Shown here one piece after another: positions 21,937-32,551 of a DNA stretch of 64,000 nt. Within the stretch, counting starts at the first letter, position 1, and each line of letters begins with the position of its first letter. Source of the DNA: Pyropia yezoensis (Eukaryota; Rhodophyta; Bangiophyceae; Bangiales; Bangiaceae); NCBI GenBank assembly GCA_009829735.1, contig CM020619.1:30592063-30656062 (forward strand). The letters are read 5' to 3'. Below the pieces are notes generated by a model. It had not been told where the DNA came from. It was given only the letters and a program-made list of their open reading frames with translations, and did not search any database. Both the position numbers and the translations under genes were made by a program.

Positions 21937-24540
21937 CTAAGCAGTCCTTGGCTGAAGGAGATATTTGCCTACGCGTGCGCAATGGGGGGGAGTGGCATAT
22001 CCCGTCGTCAGATTTATGTCCTATATGGAGCCATCTGCGCAAGTGAGCGAGCGGCCTCCGGCGACACTCCATTCCAAGACCGTTTTCGAGGCAAGACGGC
22101 ATTCTATCGGGCGATCGTACGAGAGAAGCGCCGGAATCTACGCCAACTGGAGTGGTCAGAGTGCATCATCACGGAAGGCAATCGCAGGCTCAAGACCTTG
22201 TATCGTGACGCGCTCGAGGTGGCACAGAAGTGCGTGTAATCAGCATCCGCCATCCGCTTTACTCCCGACGATGTTGCGGCTTTCCATCGAGGAGATCCTG
22301 CACAAGCTCCAAGCCCGTCGCCTTGTGCTGACAGCGCCGGCGGTCGTAATGGAGTGGCCGCGCAGCGGGTGTTCAACGCGGCGCCATCGGCCACATACGG
22401 GCAGAAGGACCCCCGCCACACCGGGCTCATGGAGGGGCGCATGTTAAAGGCGCAGGTCGAGGACATCCACAGGTCCGCAACTCTACCCGAAGGGGCCAAG
22501 GTGTTGTGTGTGGCGCTGTACTCCGACTCGACAGTCGTCACGGGGACCGGAGGTATATTCTGCGCTTGTTCAGCTCGTTTAATGCGGTACTACTACAATC
22601 ACTGTGACGATCGACTGTAGAAGAGCGTCGCTGTGCTTTCTTGGGCTGTTCTTGTTCTTAGTTCACTCTTCTCTTTCCCTTTCGTCGCGATTCTCCATTT
22701 TATTACATTTCTCCTTATTCTCTTTGCATGCGCAGCCGTGTCTGCATACCCTGTGCGAATGCGCTTCTTGAACGCATGAATGGAAAGGAAGAGTCGCACA
22801 CGGTTGCCCTCATCCCACAGATTGAGGACGCTCTCGAGCCGATGTCGTCCGAGAAGGCCGCTCGGCTGAGGTCCGTGCGGCTGCAGCGGACGCTGTTCCT
22901 TGTACTTCGTAGACTGCTGCTGGCGTCCCACTTTGGGGCAAAGCTCACACTGCCAGACAGGACGACTGTCATTGTATCCCCTCTCTTGCTCATGTATATG
23001 TGTGATTACCCAGAGGAGCGGTCGGTGACGGGCTTGAAGAATCATGGCAGCGACTTCGACTGCACTCAATGCATGTCAGCTTCTGATGTGTCGTGTACAT
23101 CCGCTGGTCTTGGCCACCCGAATAGGCCGGTTCTACCTACTGTTGACTCGCAGATCAAGGCCGCGACCATCGTTCAGACTCGGGGATACACGCGCTCGGT
23201 CAGGGATCTCATGAAGCGCTTCGGCATTCGTGCATCTGTTCCAGTTTTGGCCGCGTCGGCACGGCTGGGCTCAGGGCCTCGACAGCTGTATAAGGCAATG
23301 GCGTTTGATGAGTTGCGCAAATGTTAAGGATGGTGCTCTCGGCTTTGTGTAAAGCGGCGCTGGCTCCATCTGCTTGTCACACTGCACGGTACATTGACAT
23401 TCATGATGCATTTTGTGCTTGTTGATTGCATCGTGTATCGAAGCGCTCTGGTGATTATTTTCCCTGTCGTCCAGGTCGTGAATCTTGGCCTTCTGCGAAT
23501 GATTAGCAACGACGTGTCAATGCACGCTGAGTGGGTCTACCAGACGTGCGGGTCGCTTGTGCATGGAGACTTCGCCTCGACCATGCGCCACGCCAACCAG
23601 CGGGTCGCGCTTGCTTGCCGATCCGATCCTGTTCCATACCTCGGTTCCGGGTACGTGTCGAAGTGTCTTTTGATACTCGATTGAGCGATGAGTCGCACGT
23701 GAGTTCAATACGAGGCTGTGTGGGCGTGGAGTGGCACCGGCAGTCGTTCGGGCAGCAGGGGAGGATTGGAGAGGATCCTTCAGTTGGGGTGCAGCACTCA
23801 CGCCGGGCTCGTCTTCGGACGAGGTTGTTCTGGCACGCCTTCCACGTGTGTCATGCGTGGATGATACAATGTGATTCACTGCTGCGCTTGTATTGTACTG
23901 CATGATGAGGTACTGGGAGAATCCCAGCAAGCCGCAGGCCCGTCTCAAGGGCCAAGAGCGCAAAGCTGCCGTGCACTTTTTCCCGTTCTCCGTCGTCGGT
24001 ATCATCGGTACCACTCGTGGTAAGTGGACCCATAGAGCCCTGACATGGACTCTTTGTGAGCTCTCCGCACTATTCAGGGACATGTTTGGACGACCGTGCG
24101 AGGCTGGAGGCAGCTCGACACACTTGGTCAAGCGGCTATGTGAGCGCATGAGCGCGTGGCTCAACGACGACTTCCGGGCCATGTTCAGCGATGCACAGCG
24201 ACCAAAGCTACGCAAGATCCTCGCCCATCTCATCGACGAGTTCACTCTACGCGGCAACGTCAAGGACAGCAGCACATCGCTAAACGAAGCCCTCCATAAG
24301 TTCATCAAGCAGGCCTGGTTAAGAGCCAACCACAGGCCGGACGAGTTTGCCCTTCAGCTGACTCCTGCGGAGCAAGTCTCGTTTTTGATGGTCGGGGAGC
24401 TCCACTCTGAGCAAAAGGCATCCTCGAGCAATCAGAGACTAGCCCGTCGGAACTCTTCGAACCCTCGGGACGATGGCGTTGACACGGGGCGTCCCAAGGG
24501 CCGATCCGTGACGGATGACGGCTCGCTCTCTTTCGGCTGA

Positions 24541-26460
24541 TGTGGAGTTGATGTTGAAGTTTCTTGATTTCTATACTTATACTAGTCGCTACAAGTACTC
24601 GCACCCGCCAGGCTCACCTTGGCCTGCCGCCGTGAATGTGCGTCCGTGGCGGGCCACCTTCGGCTGTCTGATCCCGTGGGAAGACACGGACACAGACACT
24701 CAGAGTGCCCATGTCAATGCCCGCCCACGGTGTCTGGGCCACGACAGATGTGGTACACAGACACACAGACGCGGTGCACAAGACACGCCGCACCCCACAG
24801 CCGCCAGACGGTGGACACAGCAACGACGGCCTACCCCACGCGGCCCACTCCACCCGGCCGCCGTGGTTGCCACCGCCTGCCGTCACCGCCACCGTGGCCC
24901 GCGGCGGCGACCAAAAGCCCCAGTCGCCATCCCAGCCGCCACTTTGTGGCTGCCACCGCGCACCCGGCCCTCCATTGTGGCCGGTGACGGCGGTGCCCCC
25001 GTAACCCCACCTCTGCCACTGCCGTGGCCGCGACCACACGGCCCCGCACGGCTACCGTGGCCAGTGGCGGCGCTTCCGTCGCCAAACCGGCCACCTACGC
25101 CGTGCACCGCGGCTGCTCACCGGCACGGCCCCACACGGCTACCGTAGCCAGGGGCGACGGCGCCCCCGTAGCCACCCCTGCCACGTCCGCCGTTGCCATG
25201 GGCCCACCAACACCCCATCACTCGGTCAACGTAGCCAGCGGAGGCGATGCCCCCGACGCCACCCTTGCCAGGACCGCCGTGGCCGCGGCCGACTACTCGC
25301 TCGGCCATCGTTGCCAGCGGTGGCGGCGCTACCATCGCAATCCTTGCCGACACCGCCGTGGCTGTCACCCGCCTTGCCCCCCTCCACCATAGCAGGTGGT
25401 GGCGGCGCTGACAGCTCCTTTCGCCACCTTTGGCGCCGCCAAAGACGTGAACGACGCCCCTCCCCTTCCCCGCAAGGATTCCAGGCGGTACCGGGGCGGT
25501 CAGCTTCTCTCGCCACCGTTGCTACCGACCCCGTCCGGGCCGCCGCCGCCTCACCCCTCTCGCCATCATTCCAGGCGGCGGCAGCGCCGGCAGCTACCGC
25601 TTCCGCCGTCGCGGCCCGGGCCGCCGCCGCCTCAACGCCTTCACCGCCTCGAATGGCGGCAGCGGCACCAGCAGCCCGAGTCACTACCCCTGCCGCCATC
25701 TCCATGGCCCCCTGCCGCCACGGCCGTGGCCCCCACCGACCAGCACCCCTGACACCACCACCATGGCGACCGCTGCCCACGCACACGGCAGCTACAGCCA
25801 ACGGCGGCGGCGCCCATAGCGCCCCCCGATAGCCACCGCGGTGGCTGACGCCCCCTACCCCCACCCCCTCAACCAGGGTGCCTGGCCGCGGCAATGCCAG
25901 CTGCGCCTGTCGCGACCCGTGCCGTGGACCCCATCGGGTCGTCCGCCGCCCGCCCCTGCCTCCACAGTAATTGCCTGAGGCGGCGCCAGCGGCCCCAGTC
26001 GCGAAACCTCCCGTCGATGCCGCCGGGACAGCCGCCGAGCAGCCCTTCCACCATAGGACCGTGCGGCGGCATCAGCAGGCCCAGGAGCCACCCCTCCGTC
26101 GACGACGTCCGGACCGCCGCCGCCGAGCCTCTCTGCGATCGAGACTGGCGGCGGCGCCACAATCGCCGCCCCTGCAGCCACCACTGTGGTTGACGCCGCA
26201 CACCCCCGCGCCACCATTGCATCCGGCACTGGTTCCAGTGCCGTGCCAGCGGCAGCAGCAGCCCCCGTCGCCACCCGTATCGCCACCACCGTGCCATCCG
26301 CCACCCACGCGCCAGCCACCGTGGGCGGCGGCGGCCGCGCCTCTATTGCCACTCCTGCAGCCACCACCGTGGATGACGCCCCACACCCCCCCCGCCAACA
26401 TTACCGCCGGCACCAGCCGGTGTGGCGCCGCGCGCAGGGCGGGGACGGGGGATAAGGCGT
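24541..26460. repeat. Degenerate GC-rich minisatellite-like tract
   Basis: From ~24,780 to ~26,450, variants of GCCACCGTGGCCAGCGGCGG and GCCCCCGTAGCCACCCCTGC recur with irregular spacing. All frames stay open and give imperfect Ala/Thr/Pro/Val repeats such as TVASGG and APVATPATTAV. No gene is supportable. Indel drift hides any exact period. Confidence 0.65.
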
Positions 26461-28192
26461 CTTCCCCCACTTTGAGCGTATCTATATCTTGCTGCTTCAC
26501 GCCCCGCCAACGATTTCCTGTGCATGTATGTCGTTTAGCCCCCGGGTTCAGAGAAGATTCCTGTGTCGGGGAGTGAGAGGGCAGGCCTCTAAGCACATTG
26601 TCGCCGTGCCGTGGGAAGGCACCGGAGATTCCCCGCCAACCACTTGTACTTCCACAGGGTGCGTTGCTCCCGTCCGCCAAGGCGCTCTGCCGCTGCTGCT
26701 GCTATCCCTGCAGCAGGATCCAACATCGTTGAGCGTCATCACCCCCGTCAGCGCTAGCCGCCACTGTCGCCGCGACCACCGGCCCTACAACTCGACGGCA
26801 GCGTTGCGGCGGAGAGCGACATTATTGGGTGGCGCACGCCGTAGCAGGCTCCCGCCGCCCCCTGACGTTCGCTGGCTGTCTGGTGGGTCACCTTCTCGTT
26901 GCCGACCACCAGGAGAGGAGGACAATTGCAGCCTTGAGGCGGAGGACAGTGGTGAAACCTGCGTCACTGCTGGAGTTGTGCTGTTGAGCGAGGCATTGAC
27001 CACCCAACATTTTCTTGAGATTAGGTAGATAAGTATATTGTTTAGGCGGGCTACGTTTCGCGTGACGCGCGGGCGAAAGGGCGTGTTGACGACTTGATCG
27101 GGCGTGATCGGGCGTGATCGCTCGTCACGTGTGGGTTTTGGGAACGTGATACCCAAGCCTAAATTCATATGAGGGGGAGGGGCCCAAAACAGCTGCCACC
27201 CGATTCAGATGGCCACCTGTTTGATCCGCGCGAGCGGCGGCATGGCGCCACCACTCCCTCCCCCAGAACGCGACTCTCACGCACCTCTTTCGATTTTGAA
27301 TCGAGGAGGGATGAACGACCAATGACAAGCAGGGGTGGATCACGCGTTCACGTCGGGAGTGTCGTCGGGTGTGGACGTGGGTGGGGTTACTGTGCATCCC
27401 GCGCGGCGGTGCGGCTCCAAGACCCACTTTGGAAGCTTCCCACGCGCTGATTGGCCACCGCGTCGTGCGCTTTGCCGACGGCGCAACCCCCTGCGAGCGA
27501 CCTGCATGACACCAGCCGTCACCCGATCTGCCCACCCTCCCACCCCCACCAACTTGGGTTGAACCCGCCAAGTGGGACACCACCTCGCTGCTGGGACAGA
27601 AGTGCCGGCGCCGCGTCGCCTCCCGTTTTGAAAACCGGGCGCCGGGGGAGGTTCACGAGGCACCACACCCTCCCCGACCACCTGCTCCCCACCCACCCCC
27701 ACCCCCACCCACCCCCACCCCCAGCCCCCTTCACTCGGCCCTGGCCTTCCGTGTGCTGCTGTCGAAACACCGGCCCTCCCTCTGTGCGCCCTTCGTGCGC
27801 CCACTGAGCCGGCTGCCGCCGGCAGCGGCTGCGAGCGGCTGCTTTTCGAACCCCCGCCTTGCGTTGCGCATCTGTGGCGCGCACAAGGCCAAGGGCGGAT
27901 CCCGCAGGTGGCTCCAGGGGTGCCACCGCCACGCCCCGTACTCCGACTGGAAGATTCCGCGCGACCTCCAGCAAGTTCCCCTCCCGTCAACCCCGGTTGC
28001 GTGTCGCCGCGACGCGATTCGCGATTCGTTCCCCGCCATCTGTCCCATCCTTCCCCTAACCCTCGGTTCCCTTCGAAGCTGCTTCCCCCTCGCTCCCCTG
28101 GGCGATTATCCCCCCTCGCTGCCTCGTTCGCCACTTCCTTTTGCACCTGGCTGTCGTCTTCCGCATCGCCCCCTGCCCCCCCTGCCCCCCTC
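26461..28192. other. Intergenic upstream of Wee1
   Basis: An ORF at 26489-27028 matches nothing I know. At ~27097-27122 a GATCGGGCGT unit repeats about three times. At 27684-27723 a CCCCA/CCCA run could form a G-quadruplex on the minus strand. Pyrimidine-rich sequence before 28193 is the likely Wee1 5' UTR. Confidence 0.5.
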
Positions 28193-31100
28193 ATGCTCAA
28201 AGAGTCTTCCCTCGCTATGGCTACCGGTTCCTTTCGTCGGCGCCTCCCCCCTCAACTGTCGCGCCCCCCCCCCCCCCCCACCGCACTGGCGGCGCCCGCC
28301 CCCACCCCAGCGGCGGCGGCGGCGTCAGCGGGGCTGCTGCTGCCCGGCACCCTCGGGAGCCAGCCGGACTGGACGCCTGCGGCGACGCCGCCGCCGCTGG
28401 CCGACGGGGTCCTCCCCACCACCCCATCTTGCCCGGACTCGCCGTCGCCGCCGGTCAAGAAGCGGCGCGTATCGGCGCTGCGTCGGGCCGTCGCATGGCG
28501 GGGGGGCTCCTTGTCGTCCCTACCGGGTAGGTCGTGTGGGGCGGGGGAGGGGGGACCGGCCGGGGGCGGCAGGGGTGCGCCCTACAGACGGCCGCCCGCC
28601 GCCCTCGCCTTCGGCACCCAATCTCAGTCCCAGTCGCAGGGGTGGGGGTCTACCTGTGGGGGGGGCTCTCAGGAGGAGGCGCCCCTCCAGCGGCCGCCAC
28701 TGCGGCCGCTGTGCCAAAACACTGCCGGCCGCGGGGGTGGGGCGGCGCCGGTCGACGGCCTCAGTAACTGGGCCGCCTGCGTCGCGCCGGGCCCGTTCAA
28801 GGATGTCCCCTCCTGGGACGGGGCGGGGGCACCCCCGGCCGACCCTTCGGTTGAGTGTGGGGGCTCTCGGTGTGGGCCGCCCACTGTGCTGTCACCCCTG
28901 CTCCCCGACATGAGTCAAGACACGCTCGCTCTCTTTCCCTCCATCGTCCGGGGGGCGGCGGCTGCGACGCCGCGAAAGTCACGCCAACTGCCGCATCTTG
29001 CCTTGGGGGACGACGGCGCCGACTCCGCGCTTGCCATGCCGCCCGACCCGCGGGAAGGGGTGCCACAGGCTAGTGAGGCCCGGGCGGCAGCCGACCGGCA
29101 AGTTTTTTCGGCGGGGGGAGCACCCGCTCGCGGGCGTCTCGGGGGCGGGGCGTTGGCGCCAACCTCGGGCCCCCGGCTGGTAGACATCCCCTGCGTCGGC
29201 GGCGCCACTCGTGGCGGTGGCGGCGGCGGCGGCGGCGACGGTGGCTCGCACGGCGGCGGCGCGGGCGCCCCCCCCGCGGCAGCCGATGGGGCCGTGGCCA
29301 AGGCGTGCTTCCTTGCTACCCTCAACCGCGCTGAAGGAATGGCCAACCCGTACGTGGCGGCTGCCGCTGCCGCCGTTGCGGCTGCCGGCGGCGGCGCCAC
29401 CCCCCGGCGGCCCAGGCGGAGGCGAAGCCGGTCGGTCACCCCCGCCGACGTCGTGTTGATTGCGGCGGCGGCGGGGGACGCCCCTGTGTACCTGCGTGGT
29501 GGCAGTCCGTCGCCACCCGCCGCCACGCCGTCCGATTCAGACAACGGGAGCGAGATGGATGTGCCCAGCGGGGCTATCAGTGACGCCGATACGTACAGTG
29601 ACAGCTACAGCGACGGCGACGACGTGGCCGGCGGTGATGAGCCACCCAGCGACACGGACGCCGACGCCAGGGGCGGCGGCGTCCACGGCGTGCGCCACCC
29701 CCCTTCTGTCCTGGCCACGGACGGAGGCGGCCGAGTGCCCCCCTCCCCCGGCACCCGTGTCCGCCAGGCAGAGCTCCGCAAACTGTGTGTCTCGACGGGC
29801 CGCCCCCGCTCCTATGCGGCGGACTTTGTCGAGGTGGGCACCCTCGGCGCCGGCGACTTTTCCACCGTCACCCGCGCGCGTAGCCGCGTCGACGGCGTCG
29901 TGTACGCAGTCAAGCGAAGCAAGGTGCTGGCGTCGGTGGCGGCGCGGGCGGCGGCGCTCAACGAGGTGTGGGTGCTGGCCGCCGTCGCGGGGCACCCCCA
30001 CATTGTGCGTTACCACGGTGCGTGGCTGGAGGACCGCGGCCGCCGGCTGTACATCCAGACGGCGCTCGCTCCAGGGGGGGACCTCGACGGCCGCTGCAAG
30101 GCGCTGCGGCAAGCCGCAAGAACGGCCGAGGCGGCGGCAGAGGCTGCCACGGCCGCCGAGGCCGCCGCCATCGACAGTGACCTGGACATGGACGCGGACG
30201 GGGGGCTGGACGGGGGCGAGGTGGGCGGCAGCTTCGGCCACGCCTCTCCCCCCCCCATCCACTCTCTTCGCCGGCGGTCGGAGGGCAGCTCGGCTGGGTT
30301 CCCTTCCGCCCCTGCGCCCCCTCCCGCTCATCTCCCCCGAGCCGAAGTGCTGGCCGTTGCACGGGACATCTCTGCGGCGCTTGCCCACCTCCACGCCGCC
30401 TTCATTGTGCACCTGGACGTCAAGGGCGCCAACATTCTTCTCGGCGCACCGGTGGCCCCGCCACCCCCATCAGCGGCACCACCCGCGACCGCGTCACGCC
30501 GACGCTCGACAGCACGCGTTGGCGGCACGCCGGCGGCCGCACGGGGAGGCAGCGGGTGGCCGGTACCCCCCCCTCCGCCCCCGCCCTATTTGCTGTCTGA
30601 TTTTGGGCTCTCCGCGGCGGCGGGGTCGGCCGCCGCTCGCAACAATGAGGGCGACTCGCGGTACCTTGCGCCGGAAGCGATCGCGGCGCTGACGCGACCG
30701 GCGGGCTCCCCCGCCGCCTCGCGCCGGGCACTGTGTGGGCGCGACGTCTTCGCGCTGGGCGCGACGCTCTACGAGGCCGTCACGGGCGGGAATTGGAGGG
30801 AGGACGCTGCCCGCTGGCCGGACGCGGCGGGGCGTCGCCGCTCGCTGGGCAGCGTGGGCGGCACCCCCGCCCGTACCGGCTCTTGGGGGGTCTTCCGCAC
30901 TGGCAGCATCGGTGGCGGCGGCGGCGGTGGTCGCGCGGCAGCCACCGCGTCCACCCCCCCCCCCCAGCGGCTGGCGTCCCCTCATCCCGGCATCACCCCC
31001 GCCAATGAACCCCCCCCCCCTACGGATGACTTTGACGAAGGCGAGGACGTGCTTGCCGCCGCCGTTGGCGCCGACGCCGCCTGCCTCATCCGCGACTGCC

Positions 31101-31585
31101 TGTCAGTGGACGTGCGGGCGCGGCCGTCGGCGGCGCGGGTGCACGCGCGGGCGGTGGCGCTGATCGCGGCCGACGCCGCAGCCGCGTCGTCGTCGGCGTG
31201 GGCGGCGTCGGCGGCGGCGGTGGCGGCGGGGGGCGTCAAGGGCGCCCCAGCTGCGGCGGGTGGTGTGGCGGCGGCGGCCACCCCCGCCCGCCGCTGCGAG
31301 CCGCCGTCCGGGGCGGGCAAGGACGCGGCGTCGGCCGCGTCGGCCGGGGCGACTGCAGCGGCTGCTGCGGCGGCAACGGCGGCGGCGGCGGCGGTAGACG
31401 CGGCGGCCGACCGCGAGGCGGCGGCGGTGGCCACCGCCGCAGCCGCGCGCGCCGAGCGGGACGCGGCGGTGACAGCGGCGGCAGCGGCGACCGCCGCGCT
31501 GGCCACGTCTGAGGCCACCATTGAGCGCCTGCGGGAGGTGTTGGAAGGCATTGTGCGGTCGTCGTCGCCGGCGCCTGCCTCTTGA
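28193..31585 (+). CDS. Wee1-like cell-cycle protein kinase
   Basis: Wee1 kinases phosphorylate the inhibitory tyrosine of cyclin-dependent kinase and restrain mitotic entry. The start chosen is ATG 28193 (MLKESSLAMATGSFRRR); the frame is open upstream only from a GTG. The 1130-residue protein has a long Pro/Ala/Gly-rich regulatory N-terminus (about 1-540). The kinase domain spans about 545-985: glycine loop GTLGAGDFSTV (about 548), lysine in YAVKRSK (about 571), HPHIVRYHGAWLED, catalytic loop VHLDVKGANILL (about 738), SDFG (about 801) and EGDSRYLAPE (about 819). HLDVKxxNI and EGDSRYLA are Wee1/Myt1 signatures; AVKRSK matches Wee1. A low-complexity insert of about 75 residues interrupts the lobe junction. 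No C-terminal membrane segment is seen, favouring Wee1 over Myt1. Residues ~990-1130 are an Ala-rich probable coiled coil. Single exon. Confidence 0.93.
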   Translation: MLKESSLAMATGSFRRRLPPQLSRPPPPPTALAAPAPTPAAAAASAGLLLPGTLGSQPDWTPAATPPPLADGVLPTTPSCPDSPSPPVKKRRVSALRRAVAWRGGSLSSLPGRSCGAGEGGPAGGGRGAPYRRPPAALAFGTQSQSQSQGWGSTCGGGSQEEAPLQRPPLRPLCQNTAGRGGGAAPVDGLSNWAACVAPGPFKDVPSWDGAGAPPADPSVECGGSRCGPPTVLSPLLPDMSQDTLALFPSIVRGAAAATPRKSRQLPHLALGDDGADSALAMPPDPREGVPQASEARAAADRQVFSAGGAPARGRLGGGALAPTSGPRLVDIPCVGGATRGGGGGGGGDGGSHGGGAGAPPAAADGAVAKACFLATLNRAEGMANPYVAAAAAAVAAAGGGATPRRPRRRRSRSVTPADVVLIAAAAGDAPVYLRGGSPSPPAATPSDSDNGSEMDVPSGAISDADTYSDSYSDGDDVAGGDEPPSDTDADARGGGVHGVRHPPSVLATDGGGRVPPSPGTRVRQAELRKLCVSTGRPRSYAADFVEVGTLGAGDFSTVTRARSRVDGVVYAVKRSKVLASVAARAAALNEVWVLAAVAGHPHIVRYHGAWLEDRGRRLYIQTALAPGGDLDGRCKALRQAARTAEAAAEAATAAEAAAIDSDLDMDADGGLDGGEVGGSFGHASPPPIHSLRRRSEGSSAGFPSAPAPPPAHLPRAEVLAVARDISAALAHLHAAFIVHLDVKGANILLGAPVAPPPPSAAPPATASRRRSTARVGGTPAAARGGSGWPVPPPPPPPYLLSDFGLSAAAGSAAARNNEGDSRYLAPEAIAALTRPAGSPAASRRALCGRDVFALGATLYEAVTGGNWREDAARWPDAAGRRRSLGSVGGTPARTGSWGVFRTGSIGGGGGGGRAAATASTPPPQRLASPHPGITPANEPPPPTDDFDEGEDVLAAAVGADAACLIRDCLSVDVRARPSAARVHARAVALIAADAAAASSSAWAASAAAVAAGGVKGAPAAAGGVAAAATPARRCEPPSGAGKDAASAASAGATAAAAAAATAAAAAVDAAADREAAAVATAAAARAERDAAVTAAAAATAALATSEATIERLREVLEGIVRSSSPAPAS

Positions 31586-32194
31586 GTGGACGGCGGCACG
31601 AGTTTTTGTTCTTTTGTTCTATGAAGTGCCGGCGGGTGCGCGGCGATGGATGCATGCATGTGACATCGTACTTGTGCTGTAGACACAGCGGGGGGAAGGC
31701 GCAGTGGGGAGCAGACCGTGGAGGGGGGGTTATGTAGGAGAAATGAGGGGGTACGGGCACGGAGAGACGGGGACATGGGCGCCCGACAAGAGAAAAAAAG
31801 AAAGGCAGGTACCCACCGCAGCGGGGGGGGAGAGCCAGAGCGTTCAATTGTGTCAATCTCATTGAGTTGCGGTTGTCGTCGCTACACTAGGCAGGACGCT
31901 GCCCGTGGGGGCAGCCTTTGCGGACGCTGGACACGCCCGCCTGCGTAGCCTGGCGGCGGGTGGCCGCCACATGGCCGCCGCCGGCCGCCACCGGCCGCCG
32001 CCGAGGGGAGAAGGAGGGGTGGGGGCGCGCCGCCCCCGCGCGCCACGCCACGAACTGCCGCGCCCGCCCCACCGCGCCGCCCGGCGGCAGCGGCGGCAGT
32101 AGCCGGCCCGCCAGCAGGGCGGCGGGCACATGAGCCGGTGGCCACCGCCGTGGATGGTACGCCCACGCGCGCCCCACCACAAGAGAAACCCTCC
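31586..32194. other. Intergenic between convergent Wee1 and DUF1294 genes
   Basis: Minus-strand frames (31859-32182, 31882-32211) are Arg/Pro/Gly-rich by composition and match no family. The region should contain the two 3' ends. Confidence 0.45.
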
Positions 32195-32551
32195 CTATCG
32201 GCGGCGGCCAACGCCCGTCACTGCGCGGAGCAGGGCAGCCACCCCCCCCCCCACCCACCCCCCCCGGCGGAGGAGCGCGGCAGCCAGCAGCGCCCCCCCC
32301 CCCACATTGGCCGCCACCCCCCCCGCGTAGCGACGCTGGAAGGACCGCTTGCGCGTCTTGTGCCGCACCGCCCGCATGGCCAGGATGCCGGCGGGCCAGC
32401 CGCCCGCCGCAGCGACCGCCACCAGCGTCGCTTCCGGCACGCGTGCCGCCGATGCGACCGCCGCGCGCTTGTCCCCCACCACCAGCCCCGCCGACGCGGC
32501 GTTGACGGCCGCCGCGTAGGCAAACGCGGCCCGCCAGAGGGGGGCGCCCAT
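32195..32551 (-). CDS. DUF1294 small membrane protein
   Basis: The 118-residue protein shows the DUF1294 pattern in order: a first hydrophobic helix (AFAYAAAVNAASAGLVV), the DK pair (GDKRAAV, about 26-32), RVPEATLVAVAAAGGWPAG (about 37-54), then MRAVRHKTRK (about 59-68) and F71. RxPExxLxxxxxxGG and the HKTxxxxF motif are diagnostic. A second hydrophobic helix (AGGVAANVGGGALLAAALL) follows, then a short basic tail. The family is common in bacteria and of unknown function, so its presence here could reflect bacterial or plastid ancestry (inference). ATG start at 32551, single exon, convergent with Wee1. No targeting peptide is obvious. Confidence 0.85.
   Translation of the reverse strand: MGAPLWRAAFAYAAAVNAASAGLVVGDKRAAVASAARVPEATLVAVAAAGGWPAGILAMRAVRHKTRKRSFQRRYAGGVAANVGGGALLAAALLRRGGWVGGGVAALLRAVTGVGRRR

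Larger units (their letters stand above)
16116..24540 (+). mobile_element. Degraded Plavaka/KDZ-like DNA transposon, split by an LTR element
   Basis: The left part starts at ATG 16116 with a C2H2 finger (FYCYHCGAEFSWRMHLGRHR), then an Asp/Glu-rich stretch (about 16535-16740), up to the LTR insertion at 16919. To the right, 21937-22236 continues the same frame as the code just left of the insertion. 22240-22552 has KVLCVALYSDSTVVTGTGG, and ~22740 has SAYPVRMRFLN, corresponding to the YSDxxxxT...YPVxxxxGN block of Plavaka/KDZ transposases. 22900-23100 has SPLLLMYMCDYPEERSVTG followed by CTQCM, and 24250-24350 has TSLNEALHKFIKQAWLRAN. Apparent introns (donors at 22553 and ~23649) show a multi-exon gene. 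A TAA at 22237 and several frame changes show decay. Terminal repeats were not found, so the true ends are unknown. An EnSpm/CACTA relative is the main alternative. Confidence 0.65.

Noticed and set aside
26940-27060. Possible Copia-type LTR end (TGTTGAG-like start)
   Set aside because: No matching partner, primer site or target duplication found nearby.
27681-27725. Telomere-like CCCCA repeats
   Set aside because: The units are irregular and short, in a gene-flanking position; better described as a simple C-rich run.
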